The notes under the pieces are model-generated. The model was not told where the DNA came from. It searched no databases and saw only the letters and a list, made by a program, of their open reading frames with translations. Made by a program: the position numbers and the translations under genes. This document shows positions 1 to 8,659 of a stretch of DNA of 64,000 nucleotides, piece by piece. How positions within the stretch are numbered: the first letter of the stretch is position 1; every line of letters starts with the position of its first letter. The DNA comes from Guyparkeria sp. WRN-7 (lineage in GTDB: Bacteria > Pseudomonadota > Gammaproteobacteria > Halothiobacillales > Halothiobacillaceae): assembly GCF_001641825.1 (NCBI RefSeq), contig NZ_LRFH01000015.1, positions 62,001 through 126,000 on the forward strand, read 5' to 3'.

Positions 1-995
1 CGGCGATCGCGGTGGCGGTCGGGCGGCTGACACGTCAGGGGCTGCTGGTGTCGCGCGGACGAGCGATCGAGGGGCTCGCCGGCATCAGTCACGTGGTGTT
101 CGACAAGACCGGCACCCTGACCACGGGCCAGCTGGTCGTGCGCGAGGTCGAACGGCTGGATGACGCGGACGACACCGAGCTGCGCTCCGTGGTCGCGGCC
201 CTGGAGCAGTATGCCGACCATCCCGTCGGGCGGGCGCTGCGTGTCTGGGGCGAGGACGGCACGCGTTCCGCCCGCGAGGTGCGCGGGGTCGAGAGTGCCA
301 GCGGTCGTGGGGTGACCGGGCAGATCGACGGTGAACGGTTTGCGGTGGGCAATGCCCGCCTGATGGGCGAGCTCGGCATCCGGCTGCCCGAGGTGAATGC
401 GGCCGTCGACGAGCTGGTGGTCTGGATCGCGCGGGGAGAGCAGCTGATCGCCCGCGCCGTGCTGGGCGACGAGCTGCGCGAGGATGCCCGCGAGGCCGTC
501 GATCGGCTGCGCGGGCACGGCATTCAGGTCTGGTTGCTGTCCGGCGATCAGGCCGATCGGGCGCAGTTGATCGGCGACCACCTGGGGGTCGATCACGTCG
601 AGGGCGACCTCTTGCCGGAAGACAAGATGGCGCGGGTGGCCGACCTGCAGGCCGGTGGCGGCCGGGTGCTGATGGTCGGCGACGGGGTCAACGACGCGCC
701 GGTGCTGGCGCGGGCGGACGTGTCCATGGCCATGGGAGGCGGCACGGCCGTGGCCAAGCACAGTGCCGACATGGTGTTGCTGAATGATCGGGTCGCGGAG
801 ACGGCCTTTGCCGTCGATTACGCGCGCCGCACCATGGCGGTGATCCGTCAGAACCTCGCCTGGTCGGTCTGGTACAACGCGATCGCGATCCCCATTGCCG
901 CGGTGGGGCTGGTGCAGCCGTGGCTGGCGGCGATCGGCATGTCGGTCAGTTCGATCGCCGTGATCGGCAATGCCCTGCGATTGAGGCGGGGGTAG
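1..995 (+). CDS. Copper-type P1B ATPase, C-terminal part (CcoI/FixI-like)
   Basis: The reading frame is open from the window edge, so the N-terminal metal-binding domain, the first transmembrane helices and the CPx helix lie outside. What remains is the catalytic half: the phosphorylation motif DKTGTLT (Asp codon at 102-104), the P1B-specific HP dipeptide in YADHPVGRAL, the hinge motif GDGVNDAP and two C-terminal transmembrane helices containing WYNAIAIPIA and GMSVSSIAVIGNALRL. The tail resembles CcoI/FixI, which supplies copper for cbb3 oxidase, more than CopA, but that is a judgement from memory. No ccoS follows; the next gene is convergent and starts 3 nt away. Membrane copper transport is secure; the CcoI subtype is inferred. 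Confidence 0.85.
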   Translation, partial: AIAVAVGRLTRQGLLVSRGRAIEGLAGISHVVFDKTGTLTTGQLVVREVERLDDADDTELRSVVAALEQYADHPVGRALRVWGEDGTRSAREVRGVESASGRGVTGQIDGERFAVGNARLMGELGIRLPEVNAAVDELVVWIARGEQLIARAVLGDELREDAREAVDRLRGHGIQVWLLSGDQADRAQLIGDHLGVDHVEGDLLPEDKMARVADLQAGGGRVLMVGDGVNDAPVLARADVSMAMGGGTAVAKHSADMVLLNDRVAETAFAVDYARRTMAVIRQNLAWSVWYNAIAIPIAAVGLVQPWLAAIGMSVSSIAVIGNALRLRRG

Positions 996-998
996 GGA

Positions 999-1487
999 TC
1001 AGCCGCCCATGCTGTGGATGTACTGGTTGAGCTGGGCCACGTCGGTACTGGTGCGCCGGTAGAGGTGGTCGAGACTGACGATCGCGTATTCGAGCAGCAG
1101 GACCGAGAAGACCGGGTGTTCCAGGCGCAGCCGGTTGTACTTGGCGCGCGGCAGGCGCAGCAGACGGACCTTGGAGCGTGCCCGCATGCGCACGTTGCGT
1201 GGCTGACGGTCGAAGAAGCTCATCTCGCCGAGCATCTCCCCGGCGTGGATCTGGCCGACCGGCACCTCGTTGGTGGTCGGGCCGACGATCAGCTCGGCAG
1301 TACCCTCGAGCAGGAAGTACAGCGATTCGCCCACCTCGCCGATGTCGGCGATGATCTTGCCGCGCTCGATGATCTCGAAATCGCAGAAGTCGAGGAAGGC
1401 GCCGACCTCTGCCTGAGTCAGGATCTGCGTGTCGACGTGGCGGGCGAGAAAGTCGACCAGGGCGTGGCGGTCGTTTTCGGTCATCAT
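999..1487 (-). CDS. Small cyclic-nucleotide-binding-domain protein
   Basis: A 162-residue protein consisting of one CNB (Crp-like beta-barrel) domain at about residues 25-130, with the typical phosphate-binding-cassette region around GEMLGEMSFFDRQPRN. Only about 30 residues follow the barrel, so there is no helix-turn-helix and it is not a Crp/Fnr regulator. It probably senses a small ligand or acts as a regulatory partner; no specific ligand is known. The start was placed at the first of two adjacent ATGs (1487) because GGGAG lies about 10 nt upstream. It is convergent with the P-type ATPase and divergent from glyA. A much longer open frame through glyA in antisense is not coding. Confidence 0.8.
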   Translation of the reverse strand: MMTENDRHALVDFLARHVDTQILTQAEVGAFLDFCDFEIIERGKIIADIGEVGESLYFLLEGTAELIVGPTTNEVPVGQIHAGEMLGEMSFFDRQPRNVRMRARSKVRLLRLPRAKYNRLRLEHPVFSVLLLEYAIVSLDHLYRRTSTDVAQLNQYIHSMGG

Positions 1488-1823
1488 CGCTTGAATGCTC
1501 CCATGCCGGTTTGCGGGTAGGTGTCGTTTCATTGTCGCGAGCCGTTCACGTTTTGTCGATCCTCTTGCGCGCGGTGAGGCGGCATGAGCCCGATTCATGC
1601 TCGGATTGCGGATGTTTCGCTTGGCCGAGCGGGTATCGCGGCGGAAAATGAGGCGCAGCCATGATGGTCGGCGCGACGGGCGAGGCGAACGGCCGCAACA
1701 TGCTAGAATTCCCGGCATTGTTCGGTCGCCCTCGGTTCCTGTCGGGGCGGCCGCTTGTATTTCGCGGCCTCGTTCGCGCGGGGTCGAGCCGGATTTGATT
1801 TCACCTTCTTCAGGAGCCAACTC
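1488..1823. promoter_or_regulatory. Divergent intergenic region upstream of glyA
   Basis: A 336-base region without a convincing gene. It contains an extended -10 candidate TGCTAGAAT at 1701-1709 on the plus strand, with no good -35 hexamer, which would give a glyA leader of about 105 nt. The glyA ribosome-binding site AGGAG is at 1812-1816. No glycine riboswitch was recognised by eye. The minus-strand promoter of the CNB-domain gene must also lie here but was not identified. Confidence 0.35.
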
Positions 1824-3086
1824 ATGTTTGCCAAGTCCATGACCATCGCGGGCTACGACCCGGAACTTGCCGATGCGATCAACGCCGAGGTGCGCCGCCA
1901 GGAGGATCATGTCGAGCTGATCGCCTCCGAGAACTACGCCAGCCCGCGCGTCATGGAGGCCCAGGGCTCCGTGCTGACCAACAAGTACGCCGAAGGCTAC
2001 CCGGGCAAGCGCTACTACGGCGGCTGCGAGTACGTCGACGTGGCCGAGCAGCTGGCGATCGAGCGGGCCAAGAAGCTTTTCGGCGCCGACTACGCCAACG
2101 TCCAGCCGCACTCGGGTTCCCAGGCCAACGCCGCGGTCTTCCAGGCACTGGTCGAGCCGGGTGACACCGTGCTCGGCATGAGCCTCGACGCCGGTGGCCA
2201 CCTGACCCACGGTGCCAAGCCCAATTTCTCGGGTCGCATCTACAACGCGGTGCAGTACGGCATCGACGATCAGGGCTACGTCGACTACGACGAAGTCGAG
2301 CGTCTGGCCAAGGAGCACAAGCCGAAGATGATCATCGCCGGCTTCTCCGCCTATTCGCGCGTGCTCGACTGGGCACGTTTCCGCGAGATTGCCGATGCCG
2401 TGGGTGCCTACCTGATGGTCGACATGGCGCACGTCTCCGGACTGGTCGCCGCTGGCCTGTACCCGAATCCGGTGCCGCATGCGCACGTCGTCACCTCGAC
2501 CACCCACAAGACCCTGCGCGGTCCGCGCGGCGGCATCATCGTGGCGAAGGCCGATCCGGATCTGGAAAAGAAATTCCAGTCGCGCATCTTCCCCGGCTCG
2601 CAGGGTGGGCCGCTGATGCACGCGATCGCCGGCAAGGCGGTGGCCTTCAAGGAGGCACTGGAGCCGGACTTCAAGACCTACCAGCAGCAGGTGATCGACA
2701 ACGCCCGCGCGATGGCCGAGGTGTTCGTCGAGCGTGGCCTGGAAGTGGTCTCCGGCGGCACCGACAACCACCTGTTCCTGGTCAGCTTCGTCAAGCGCGG
2801 CCTGACCGGCAAGGCGGTCGACGAGGCGCTGGGCAACGCCCACATCACCGTCAACAAGAACGCCGTGCCCAACGACCCGCAATCGCCGTTCGTCACCTCG
2901 GGCATCCGGGTGGGCACCGCGGCGATCACCACCCGCGGTTTCGGTGTCGAGGAGTCCCGTGATCTCGCCGGCTGGATGTGCGACATCATCGACGATCTCG
3001 AGAACGAGTCGGTGATCGAGGCGGTACGCGAGAAGGTCACCGCGCTCTGCCGTCGCCTGCCGGTCTACGAGGCCAACCAGGCCTGA
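1824..3086 (+). CDS. glyA: Serine hydroxymethyltransferase
   Basis: Catalyses the PLP-dependent interconversion of serine plus tetrahydrofolate with glycine plus 5,10-methylene-THF in the cytoplasm, the main entry of one-carbon units. The 420-residue protein matches the family length. Recognisable segments are [12 protein letters not shown] near the N-terminus, [18 protein letters not shown], and the PLP-lysine motif [15 protein letters not shown] (Lys near residue 230). The start at 1824 follows AGGAG by 7 nt; an upstream in-frame extension to 1755 lacks homology. It lies directly upstream of nrdR (13 nt gap), the common proteobacterial glyA-nrdR-ribD arrangement. Confidence 0.98.
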   Translation: MFAKSMTIAGYDPELADAINAEVRRQEDHVELIASENYASPRVMEAQGSVLTNKYAEGYPGKRYYGGCEYVDVAEQLAIERAKKLFGADYANVQPHSGSQANAAVFQALVEPGDTVLGMSLDAGGHLTHGAKPNFSGRIYNAVQYGIDDQGYVDYDEVERLAKEHKPKMIIAGFSAYSRVLDWARFREIADAVGAYLMVDMAHVSGLVAAGLYPNPVPHAHVVTSTTHKTLRGPRGGIIVAKADPDLEKKFQSRIFPGSQGGPLMHAIAGKAVAFKEALEPDFKTYQQQVIDNARAMAEVFVERGLEVVSGGTDNHLFLVSFVKRGLTGKAVDEALGNAHITVNKNAVPNDPQSPFVTSGIRVGTAAITTRGFGVEESRDLAGWMCDIIDDLENESVIEAVREKVTALCRRLPVYEANQA

Positions 3087-3099
3087 TCGCGGGGACGGC

Positions 3100-3600
3100 A
3101 TGCGCTGCGCCATCTGCGGTAACGACGACACCCGCGTGATCGACTCGCGGTCGATCGACGCGGGCGAGGGTATCCGCCGCCGGCGTGAATGCGCCGCCTG
3201 CGGGCAGCGTTTCACCACCTACGAGCGGGCCGACCGGCAGATGCCGCGGGTGGTGAAGTCCAACGGCGCGCGGCAGAACTTCGACGAGCGGAAGCTGCGC
3301 GACGGCCTGATGCGGGCGCTGGAGAAGCGCCCGGTGCCGACGCGCCGTGTCGAGGAGGCGATCGAGCAGATCGAGCGCCAGCTCCGCAGCCGTGGCGAGC
3401 GCGAGATCGCCGCCCGCGAGATCGGCGAGATGGTCATGGCCCAGTTGCGCCGACTCGACCACGTCGCCTACATCCGCTTCGCCTCCGTCTACCTGAGCTT
3501 CGACAGCGTCGAGGCCTTCCGCGAGGCGATCGAGTCGCTGGCGAACGACGTCATCAGCGACCCGGACCACCAGCTGCCGCTGATCGGCGATGCCAACTGA
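3100..3600 (+). CDS. nrdR: Transcriptional repressor NrdR
   Basis: A 166-residue repressor of ribonucleotide reductase genes that senses ATP/dATP. An N-terminal zinc ribbon is visible with Cys3, Cys6, Cys31 and Cys34 (MRCAIC and CAACGQRFTTYE), followed from about residue 49 by an ATP-cone domain starting RVVKSNGARQNFDERKLRDG. Length and motifs match the family. It overlaps ribD by 11 nt, so the two are co-transcribed and probably translationally coupled. The ribonucleotide reductase genes it would regulate are not in the window. Confidence 0.98.
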   Translation: MRCAICGNDDTRVIDSRSIDAGEGIRRRRECAACGQRFTTYERADRQMPRVVKSNGARQNFDERKLRDGLMRALEKRPVPTRRVEEAIEQIERQLRSRGEREIAAREIGEMVMAQLRRLDHVAYIRFASVYLSFDSVEAFREAIESLANDVISDPDHQLPLIGDAN

Positions 3601-4738
3601 GACGGCCGCTGCCGACCACTCCGCTTCCCGCGGGCATCGACACTGGATGGCGCATGCGCTGGCCCTGGCCGAGCGCGGTCGCTACACCACCTCGCCCAAT
3701 CCGCGGGTGGGCTGCGTGCTGGTGCGCGATGGCGAGATCGTCGGCGAGGGGTTCCATGCCCGGGCCGGTGGCCCGCATGCCGAGGTGCGCGCGCTTGAGC
3801 AGGCCGGCGAGCGGGCGCACGGCGCGACCGCCTACGTCACGCTTGAGCCCTGCAGCCATGTCGGCCGCACCCCGGCCTGCGCGCCGCAACTGGTCGAGGC
3901 CGGGGTGGCCCGCGTGGTCACGGCCATGAACGATCCCAACCCGCTGGTGGCCGGTCGTGGGCACAAACTCCTGCGCGAGGCCGGCGTCGAGGTCACCGAG
4001 GCGATTGCCCCGGCGGCCGCCCGGGCGCTCAACCCCGGTTTCGTCTCGCGCATGGAGCGCGGGCGGCCGTGGGTGACGGTCAAGGTGGCCCAGTCGCTGG
4101 ACGGGCGCAGTGCGCTGGCCAGCGGCGAGAGTCAATGGATTACCGGCACGGCGGCGCGCCGCGACGTGCAGTTCCTGCGCGCCCGACAGTGTGCGGTCTT
4201 GAGCGGCATCGACACGGTGCTGACGGACAGTGCCCGGCTGAACGTGCGGCTGTCGGCCGACGAGCTTGGCATCGAGGGCGAAGTGCGCCAGCCCGCGCGT
4301 GTCGTGCTGGACTCCGGGCTGCGTCTGCCACCGTTCGCGGCGATCTTCGACGCGCCCGGGCCGGTGTGGATCTACACCCGCGATGCGACCGACGGCGTGC
4401 ACCACGAGGCGCTGGTCAAGCGCGAGACGACCCTGATCGAGGCGCCCGCCGCGCCCGGGCTGGGCCTGGAGCTCGAGTTCATCCTCGCCGATCTCGCCGC
4501 GCGCGAGGTCAACGAGGTGCTGGTGGAGGCGGGTGCCAAGCTGGCCGGGGCGTTCGTCGCCGCCGGGCTATGTGACGAACTGGTGGTCTACCAGGCCCCG
4601 GTGCTGCTCGGCCATCAGGCCCGGCCGGCACTGGCGCTGCCCGAGCCGGGGGCGCTGGCCGATGCGGCGCGCTGGACGCTCGTCGACGAGACCCGACTGG
4701 GCGACGACCTGCGCCTGACCCTGCGGCCGGCGCGCTAG
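3590..4738 (+). CDS. ribD: Bifunctional riboflavin deaminase-reductase
   Basis: Performs the second and third steps of riboflavin synthesis, deamination of the pyrimidine intermediate followed by NADPH-dependent ribosyl reduction. The N-terminal zinc deaminase domain shows GGPHAEVRAL (zinc His and catalytic Glu) and the cysteine motif PCSHVGRTPAC. The C-terminal reductase domain begins near residue 160 (VTVKVAQSLDGRSA). The 382-residue length is normal. It starts inside the 3' end of nrdR and leads the run ribD-ribC-ribBA-ribH-nusB. Confidence 0.97.
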   Translation: MPTETAAADHSASRGHRHWMAHALALAERGRYTTSPNPRVGCVLVRDGEIVGEGFHARAGGPHAEVRALEQAGERAHGATAYVTLEPCSHVGRTPACAPQLVEAGVARVVTAMNDPNPLVAGRGHKLLREAGVEVTEAIAPAAARALNPGFVSRMERGRPWVTVKVAQSLDGRSALASGESQWITGTAARRDVQFLRARQCAVLSGIDTVLTDSARLNVRLSADELGIEGEVRQPARVVLDSGLRLPPFAAIFDAPGPVWIYTRDATDGVHHEALVKRETTLIEAPAAPGLGLELEFILADLAAREVNEVLVEAGAKLAGAFVAAGLCDELVVYQAPVLLGHQARPALALPEPGALADAARWTLVDETRLGDDLRLTLRPAR

Positions 4739-4771
4739 GCGGTCGGCCCCTTATTTCGCGGAGAGACAAGC

Positions 4772-5413
4772 ATGTTCACCGGCATCATCCAGACCGTCGG
4801 CACCCTGGTCGAGCAGACCCCCACGGGTGGCGATGCGCGCCTGACCATCGAGGCACCGGGGCTGGACCTCGCCAACACGGCCATCGGTGACAGCATTGCC
4901 GTCAACGGCGTCTGCCTGACGGTCACCGATCTGGATGGCGACCGTTTCTCGGTCGACTGCTCGGCCGAGACGCTGCGCCTGACCACGGTCGGGCAGCTGG
5001 CGCCGGGTTCGCGCGTCAATCTCGAGCCGGCGCTGACCCTGGCCACGCCGCTGGGCGGGCACCTGGTCAGCGGCCATGTCGACGGGCTGGCGATCGTCGA
5101 TGCGCGGCGCAGCGAGGCGCGGGCAACCGAGTTCTGGCTGCGTGTGCCGCCGGAACTGGCGCGCTACGTGGCCAAGAAGGGCTCGCTTGCCATCGATGGG
5201 GTGAGCCTGACGGTCAACGAGGTCAGCGGGGTGCGTTGCCGGCTGACCATCATCCCGCACACGCTCGAGGCGACCATCATGGGCGAGTATCGCCCGGGGC
5301 GACAGGTCAACCTGGAGGTCGATCTAATGGCGCGCTATCTCGAGCGGCTGTTGCAGGCCGGCGAGGCGCAGGGCGGCAAGGGCGGGCAGAGCCCCTATCA
5401 AGACCTCTCCTGA
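4772..5413 (+). CDS. ribC: Riboflavin synthase alpha chain
   Basis: Dismutates two 6,7-dimethyl-8-ribityllumazine molecules into riboflavin and a pyrimidine recycled to lumazine synthase (the gene is called ribE in some species). The 213-residue protein has the expected internal duplication: repeat one begins MFTGIIQTVGTL and contains NGVCLTVTD, repeat two contains SGHVDG and DGVSLTVNEV. An AGAGAC ribosome-binding site precedes the ATG. It lies 33 nt after ribD and 95 nt before ribBA. Confidence 0.96.
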   Translation: MFTGIIQTVGTLVEQTPTGGDARLTIEAPGLDLANTAIGDSIAVNGVCLTVTDLDGDRFSVDCSAETLRLTTVGQLAPGSRVNLEPALTLATPLGGHLVSGHVDGLAIVDARRSEARATEFWLRVPPELARYVAKKGSLAIDGVSLTVNEVSGVRCRLTIIPHTLEATIMGEYRPGRQVNLEVDLMARYLERLLQAGEAQGGKGGQSPYQDLS

Positions 5414-5454
5414 GGGGCGCCTGTCGGGTTGGTGGCCTACAGTCGGTCGCGCAA

Positions 5455-5463
5455 TGATACAAT
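5455..5463 (+). promoter_or_regulatory. Candidate extended -10 element before ribBA
   Basis: The 95-nt ribC-ribBA gap contains TGATACAAT, an extended -10-like sequence, about 46 nt upstream of the ribBA start. No matching -35 hexamer is at 17 nt spacing. It could be an internal promoter of the rib operon. No FMN riboswitch consensus was recognised in this gap. Confidence 0.3.
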
Positions 5464-5508
5464 CACCGGCTGCCCTTCGGGCGTTCAACGACCGCGCTGA
5501 GAGACCCT

Positions 5509-6621
5509 ATGAGCTTTAGTCCCATTGACGAGATCCTCGACGACCTTCGGGCCGGACGCATGGTCATCATCGTCGATGACGAGGACCGCGAGAACGAGGG
5601 CGACCTGGTGATGCTTGCCGAGCAGGCGCGCGCCGAGGACATCAACTTCATGGCGCGTTACGGTCGGGGGCTCATCTGCCTGACGCTGAGCCAGCAGCGC
5701 TGCGAACAGCTCGAGTTGCCGCTGATGGTCAGTCGCACCCGCGAGGCATTCCAGACGGCGTTCACCGTGTCGATCGAGGCCGCGCGCGGCGTGACCACCG
5801 GCATCTCGGCCGCCGACCGGGCCACCACGATCCGCACCGCCGTCGCGCCCGAAGCCAAGCCGACCGACCTCGTCCAGCCGGGACACGTCTTCCCGTTGAT
5901 GGCGCGTCCCGGCGGCGTGCTGGCACGCGCCGGTCATACCGAGGCGGGCGTGGATCTCGCCCGGCTGGCCGAGGCGCGTGAGCCGGCGGCGGTGATCGTC
6001 GAGATCCTCAACGAGGATGGCTCGATGGCCCGGCGCCCGGATCTGGAGCGCTTCGCCGCCGAGCACGACATCAAGATCGGTTCGATCGAGGACCTGATCC
6101 GCTATCGCATGCGTCACGAGCGCTCGGTCGAGCATCAGTTCGCGACCGACATCGACACGCGCCACGGCCGCTTCACGTTGCACGCCTACAAGGATTTCAC
6201 CAGCGGCCAGCTGCAGTTCGCCGCCGTGCGCGGAACCCCGGATGCCGAGACGCCCACGCCGGTGCGGGTGCACGTTCATCACGCGGTCTGCGACCTGTTC
6301 GAACCGCAGGGCCGCGACTGCGGCTGGCCGTTCTCCGACGTGCTCTCGCGTCTGGCCGACATGGAGACCGGCGTCGCGGTGGTGCTGCGTTCGACGCCCA
6401 ACGAGGACGAGCTGTTGCGCCAGCTGCAGGGTTGGGAGAAGCCATCGGCCGAGACGGCCGGCGGCGAGGTCGAAGAACTGCGAAACTATGGGGTGGGTGC
6501 GCAGATCCTCAAGGATCTGGGTGTTCGCCAGATGCGCGTGATGAGCGCGCCCAAGCGATTCCATGCCCTGGCCGGCTTCGGCCTGGAAGTGGTCGACTAC
6601 ATTCACGACGAGGCGGACTGA
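5509..6621 (+). CDS. ribBA: DHBP synthase with degenerate GTP cyclohydrolase II-like domain (RibBX type)
   Basis: Residues about 1-200 form 3,4-dihydroxy-2-butanone-4-phosphate synthase (DDEDRENEGDLVMLAE; GHVFPLMARPGGVLARAGHTEA), which turns ribulose 5-phosphate into the four-carbon riboflavin precursor. Residues about 205-370 align to GTP cyclohydrolase II but lack its zinc site: where active enzymes have RVHSEC followed by RCDCG, this protein reads RVHVHHAVCDLFEPQGRDCG, so two of the three zinc cysteines are lost. That matches the RibBX variant known in Proteobacteria, in which only the DHBP synthase half works. A separate active RibA must then exist outside the window. It sits between ribC and ribH. 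Confidence 0.95.
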   Translation: MSFSPIDEILDDLRAGRMVIIVDDEDRENEGDLVMLAEQARAEDINFMARYGRGLICLTLSQQRCEQLELPLMVSRTREAFQTAFTVSIEAARGVTTGISAADRATTIRTAVAPEAKPTDLVQPGHVFPLMARPGGVLARAGHTEAGVDLARLAEAREPAAVIVEILNEDGSMARRPDLERFAAEHDIKIGSIEDLIRYRMRHERSVEHQFATDIDTRHGRFTLHAYKDFTSGQLQFAAVRGTPDAETPTPVRVHVHHAVCDLFEPQGRDCGWPFSDVLSRLADMETGVAVVLRSTPNEDELLRQLQGWEKPSAETAGGEVEELRNYGVGAQILKDLGVRQMRVMSAPKRFHALAGFGLEVVDYIHDEAD

Positions 6622-6645
6622 CCGCCGCAGACGAGACAGACAGGC

Positions 6646-7128
6646 ATGAACGAGCTTCAGGTGATCGAGGGCGGGCTGATGGCCCGCGCAGGACGTTACG
6701 CGATCGTGGCCACGCGCTGGAACGCTCAGGTGGTCGATCGACTGCGTGATGGCGCGATTGACACCCTGCGCCGACATGGCGTGGACCCGTCGCAGATCAC
6801 GGTCGTGATGGCGCCGGGTTCGTTCGAGCTGCCGCTGGTCGCCCAGCGGGTCGCCGCGAGCGAGAAGTTCGACGCCATCATCTGCCTTGGCGCGGTCATC
6901 CGCGGCGCGACGCCGCACTTCGACTATGTCGCCGGCGAAGCGGCCAAGGGGATCGCCAGCGTGGCCACCGACTTCGACATGCCGGTCATCTTCGGCGTGC
7001 TGACCACCGACACCGTCGATCAGGCGATGGAGCGCGCCGGCAGCAAGGCGGGCAACAAGGGCGCGGAAGCGGCCGCCACCGCCATCGAGATGGTCAACCT
7101 TCTCGATCAGATCGACCAGATTGCCTAA
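6646..7128 (+). CDS. ribH: 6,7-dimethyl-8-ribityllumazine synthase
   Basis: Condenses the four-carbon product of RibB with the ribitylaminopyrimidine to make lumazine, the substrate of riboflavin synthase. The 160-residue length is typical. Visible family segments are [37 protein letters not shown] and [20 protein letters not shown] with the NKGAEAA helix. It lies 24 nt after ribBA and 6 nt before nusB, the conserved ribH-nusB pair. Confidence 0.98.
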   Translation: MNELQVIEGGLMARAGRYAIVATRWNAQVVDRLRDGAIDTLRRHGVDPSQITVVMAPGSFELPLVAQRVAASEKFDAIICLGAVIRGATPHFDYVAGEAAKGIASVATDFDMPVIFGVLTTDTVDQAMERAGSKAGNKGAEAAATAIEMVNLLDQIDQIA

Positions 7129-7134
7129 ACGCTC

Positions 7135-7662
7135 ATGATCAAGCAGTTTCCCCAGGACGAACCGCCCCGGCAAGACGGCCCGGATGATGCCGACGAGGCA
7201 GGCAAGGTCGCGCCGCGCGGCAAGAACGCTCCGGCGCGCAAGCAGCGTCGTTGGGCTCGCGAGCGGGCCGCCCAGGGGCTCTACCAGCAGTTGATGAATC
7301 CGGTGCCGGTGGATCAGCTCGAGGCGCAGTTCATGGAGGATGCCTTCATGTTGCGCATCGACCTCGAGCTGTTCCGCCGCATCCTGCGTGGCGTCGAGCA
7401 GCATGCCGACGACCTGGATGCGGCCATCGAGCCGCACCTGGATCGGCCGGTACGCGAACTCGACCCGATCGAGCACGCCATCCTGCGTCTGGGCGCGTTC
7501 GAGCTGATGCACATGATCGAAACCCCGCGCGCGATCGTGATCAACGAAGCCGTCGAGCTGGCCAAGCGTTTCGGCGCAACCGACGGCCATCGCTACGTCA
7601 ACGGTGTGCTCGACCGGCTGGCCGACCGCGTCCGCACCGCCGAGCCGCGTCGCGGGCACTGA
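7135..7662 (+). CDS. nusB: Transcription antitermination factor NusB
   Basis: An all-helical RNA-binding protein that with NusE (ribosomal protein S10) loads on boxA to support rRNA antitermination. The NusB fold starts near residue 35 (RRWARERAAQGLYQQLM) and ends with the conserved AIVINEAVELAKRFG and YVNGVLDRLAD segments. At 175 residues it is longer than E. coli NusB because of a charged, low-complexity N-terminal extension of about 35 residues rich in Asp, Pro and Lys. The gap after ribH is only 6 nt. Confidence 0.96.
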   Translation: MIKQFPQDEPPRQDGPDDADEAGKVAPRGKNAPARKQRRWARERAAQGLYQQLMNPVPVDQLEAQFMEDAFMLRIDLELFRRILRGVEQHADDLDAAIEPHLDRPVRELDPIEHAILRLGAFELMHMIETPRAIVINEAVELAKRFGATDGHRYVNGVLDRLADRVRTAEPRRGH

Positions 7663-7678
7663 GCCGGCCGGACGTCGC

Positions 7679-8659
7679 ATGGCAGCGGGGGCCGACGAGT
7701 TCGATCTGATCCGCCGCCACTTCGACTGGGCCTCCGCCCGTTCCGAGGTGGCCCTCGGCGTTGGTGACGATGCCGCGCTGATCGACCCGCCCGCTGGCCA
7801 CCAGCTCGCGATCGGCACCGACATGCTGATCGCCGCCCGCCACTTTCCCGACGCCACCCCTCCCGAGGCTGTCGCCCACAAGGCGCTGGCGGTCAACCTG
7901 TCCGATCTGGCCGCGATGGGTGCCTTACCGCTCGCCTTTACCTTGTCACTGGGCCTGCCCGACGTGGATGCGGCCTGGCTGGAGCGCTTTTCCAGCGGGC
8001 TGCGCCACGCAGCCGACTGCTGGGGCTGTGACCTGATCGGCGGGGATACCGTCGGCGCGCCGCGGCTGACCCTCTCGATCACCGCCTTCGGAGCCGTACC
8101 GTCGGGCAAGGCCATTCGGCGGTCCGGTGCGAGTGCCGGAGACCGGATCGCGGTTACCGGAACGATCGGCGACGCGGCCCTGGGGCTGTTGCTGGCGTTG
8201 GGGCAGGCCGAAGCGCCCGCGACACTTGTCCCGGGTGACGGCGATTACCTGCGCGCCAGGCTGGATCACCCCGAGCCGCGGCTGGCGACCGGGCAGGCGT
8301 TGCGCGACCGGGCGACCGCCGGGCTGGATATCTCCGACGGGCTGCTGCAGGACCTCGGTCACCTGCTGGCGGCGAGCGGGCTGGCCGCCGAGATCGATCT
8401 GGATGCCATTCCCCTGTCGGGCGCCGCGCGGCGCTGGCTGGACGACCGCCCGGAGGACCTCGATCGGTTGATCAGTGGCGGTGACGACTACGAGCTGGTC
8501 GTGGCCCTGCCGCCGTCGCTCGAGCTCGACCCGGCCTGGGGGCTGACCGTTATCGGCCGGCTCCGTGACGAGTGGGCTGTCGGCGAGATCCGCGAGCGCT
8601 CCGGCCGGCCCTTGCCCGGTCAGCGCGGCTACAACCATTTTCAGGGATCGGATGCATGA
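7679..8659 (+). CDS. thiL: Thiamine-monophosphate kinase
   Basis: Phosphorylates thiamine monophosphate to the coenzyme thiamine pyrophosphate with ATP. The 326-residue protein opens with DEFDLIRRHFDW, then VALGVGDDAALI (metal-binding acidic residues), GTDMLIAARHF and AVNLSDLAAMGALP, and later GLDISDGLLQDL and SGGDDYEL. The start at 7679 gives the standard length; an upstream in-frame start inside nusB would add non-homologous residues. The stop codon overlaps the pgpA start (ATGA). Confidence 0.97.
   Translation: MAAGADEFDLIRRHFDWASARSEVALGVGDDAALIDPPAGHQLAIGTDMLIAARHFPDATPPEAVAHKALAVNLSDLAAMGALPLAFTLSLGLPDVDAAWLERFSSGLRHAADCWGCDLIGGDTVGAPRLTLSITAFGAVPSGKAIRRSGASAGDRIAVTGTIGDAALGLLLALGQAEAPATLVPGDGDYLRARLDHPEPRLATGQALRDRATAGLDISDGLLQDLGHLLAASGLAAEIDLDAIPLSGAARRWLDDRPEDLDRLISGGDDYELVVALPPSLELDPAWGLTVIGRLRDEWAVGEIRERSGRPLPGQRGYNHFQGSDA

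Noticed and set aside
999-3218. A 739-codon open frame on the minus strand through glyA
   Set aside because: Only the last about 162 codons (999-1487) encode a recognisable CNB domain; the rest is antisense to glyA, a high-GC shadow frame.
5414-5508. FMN riboswitch before ribBA
   Set aside because: The gap is only 95 nt and no conserved RFN-element segments were recognised.
5485-8115. Very long minus-strand frame antisense to the rib operon
   Set aside because: Fully antisense to ribBA, ribH, nusB and thiL, with composition typical of a GC-rich shadow and no protein family.
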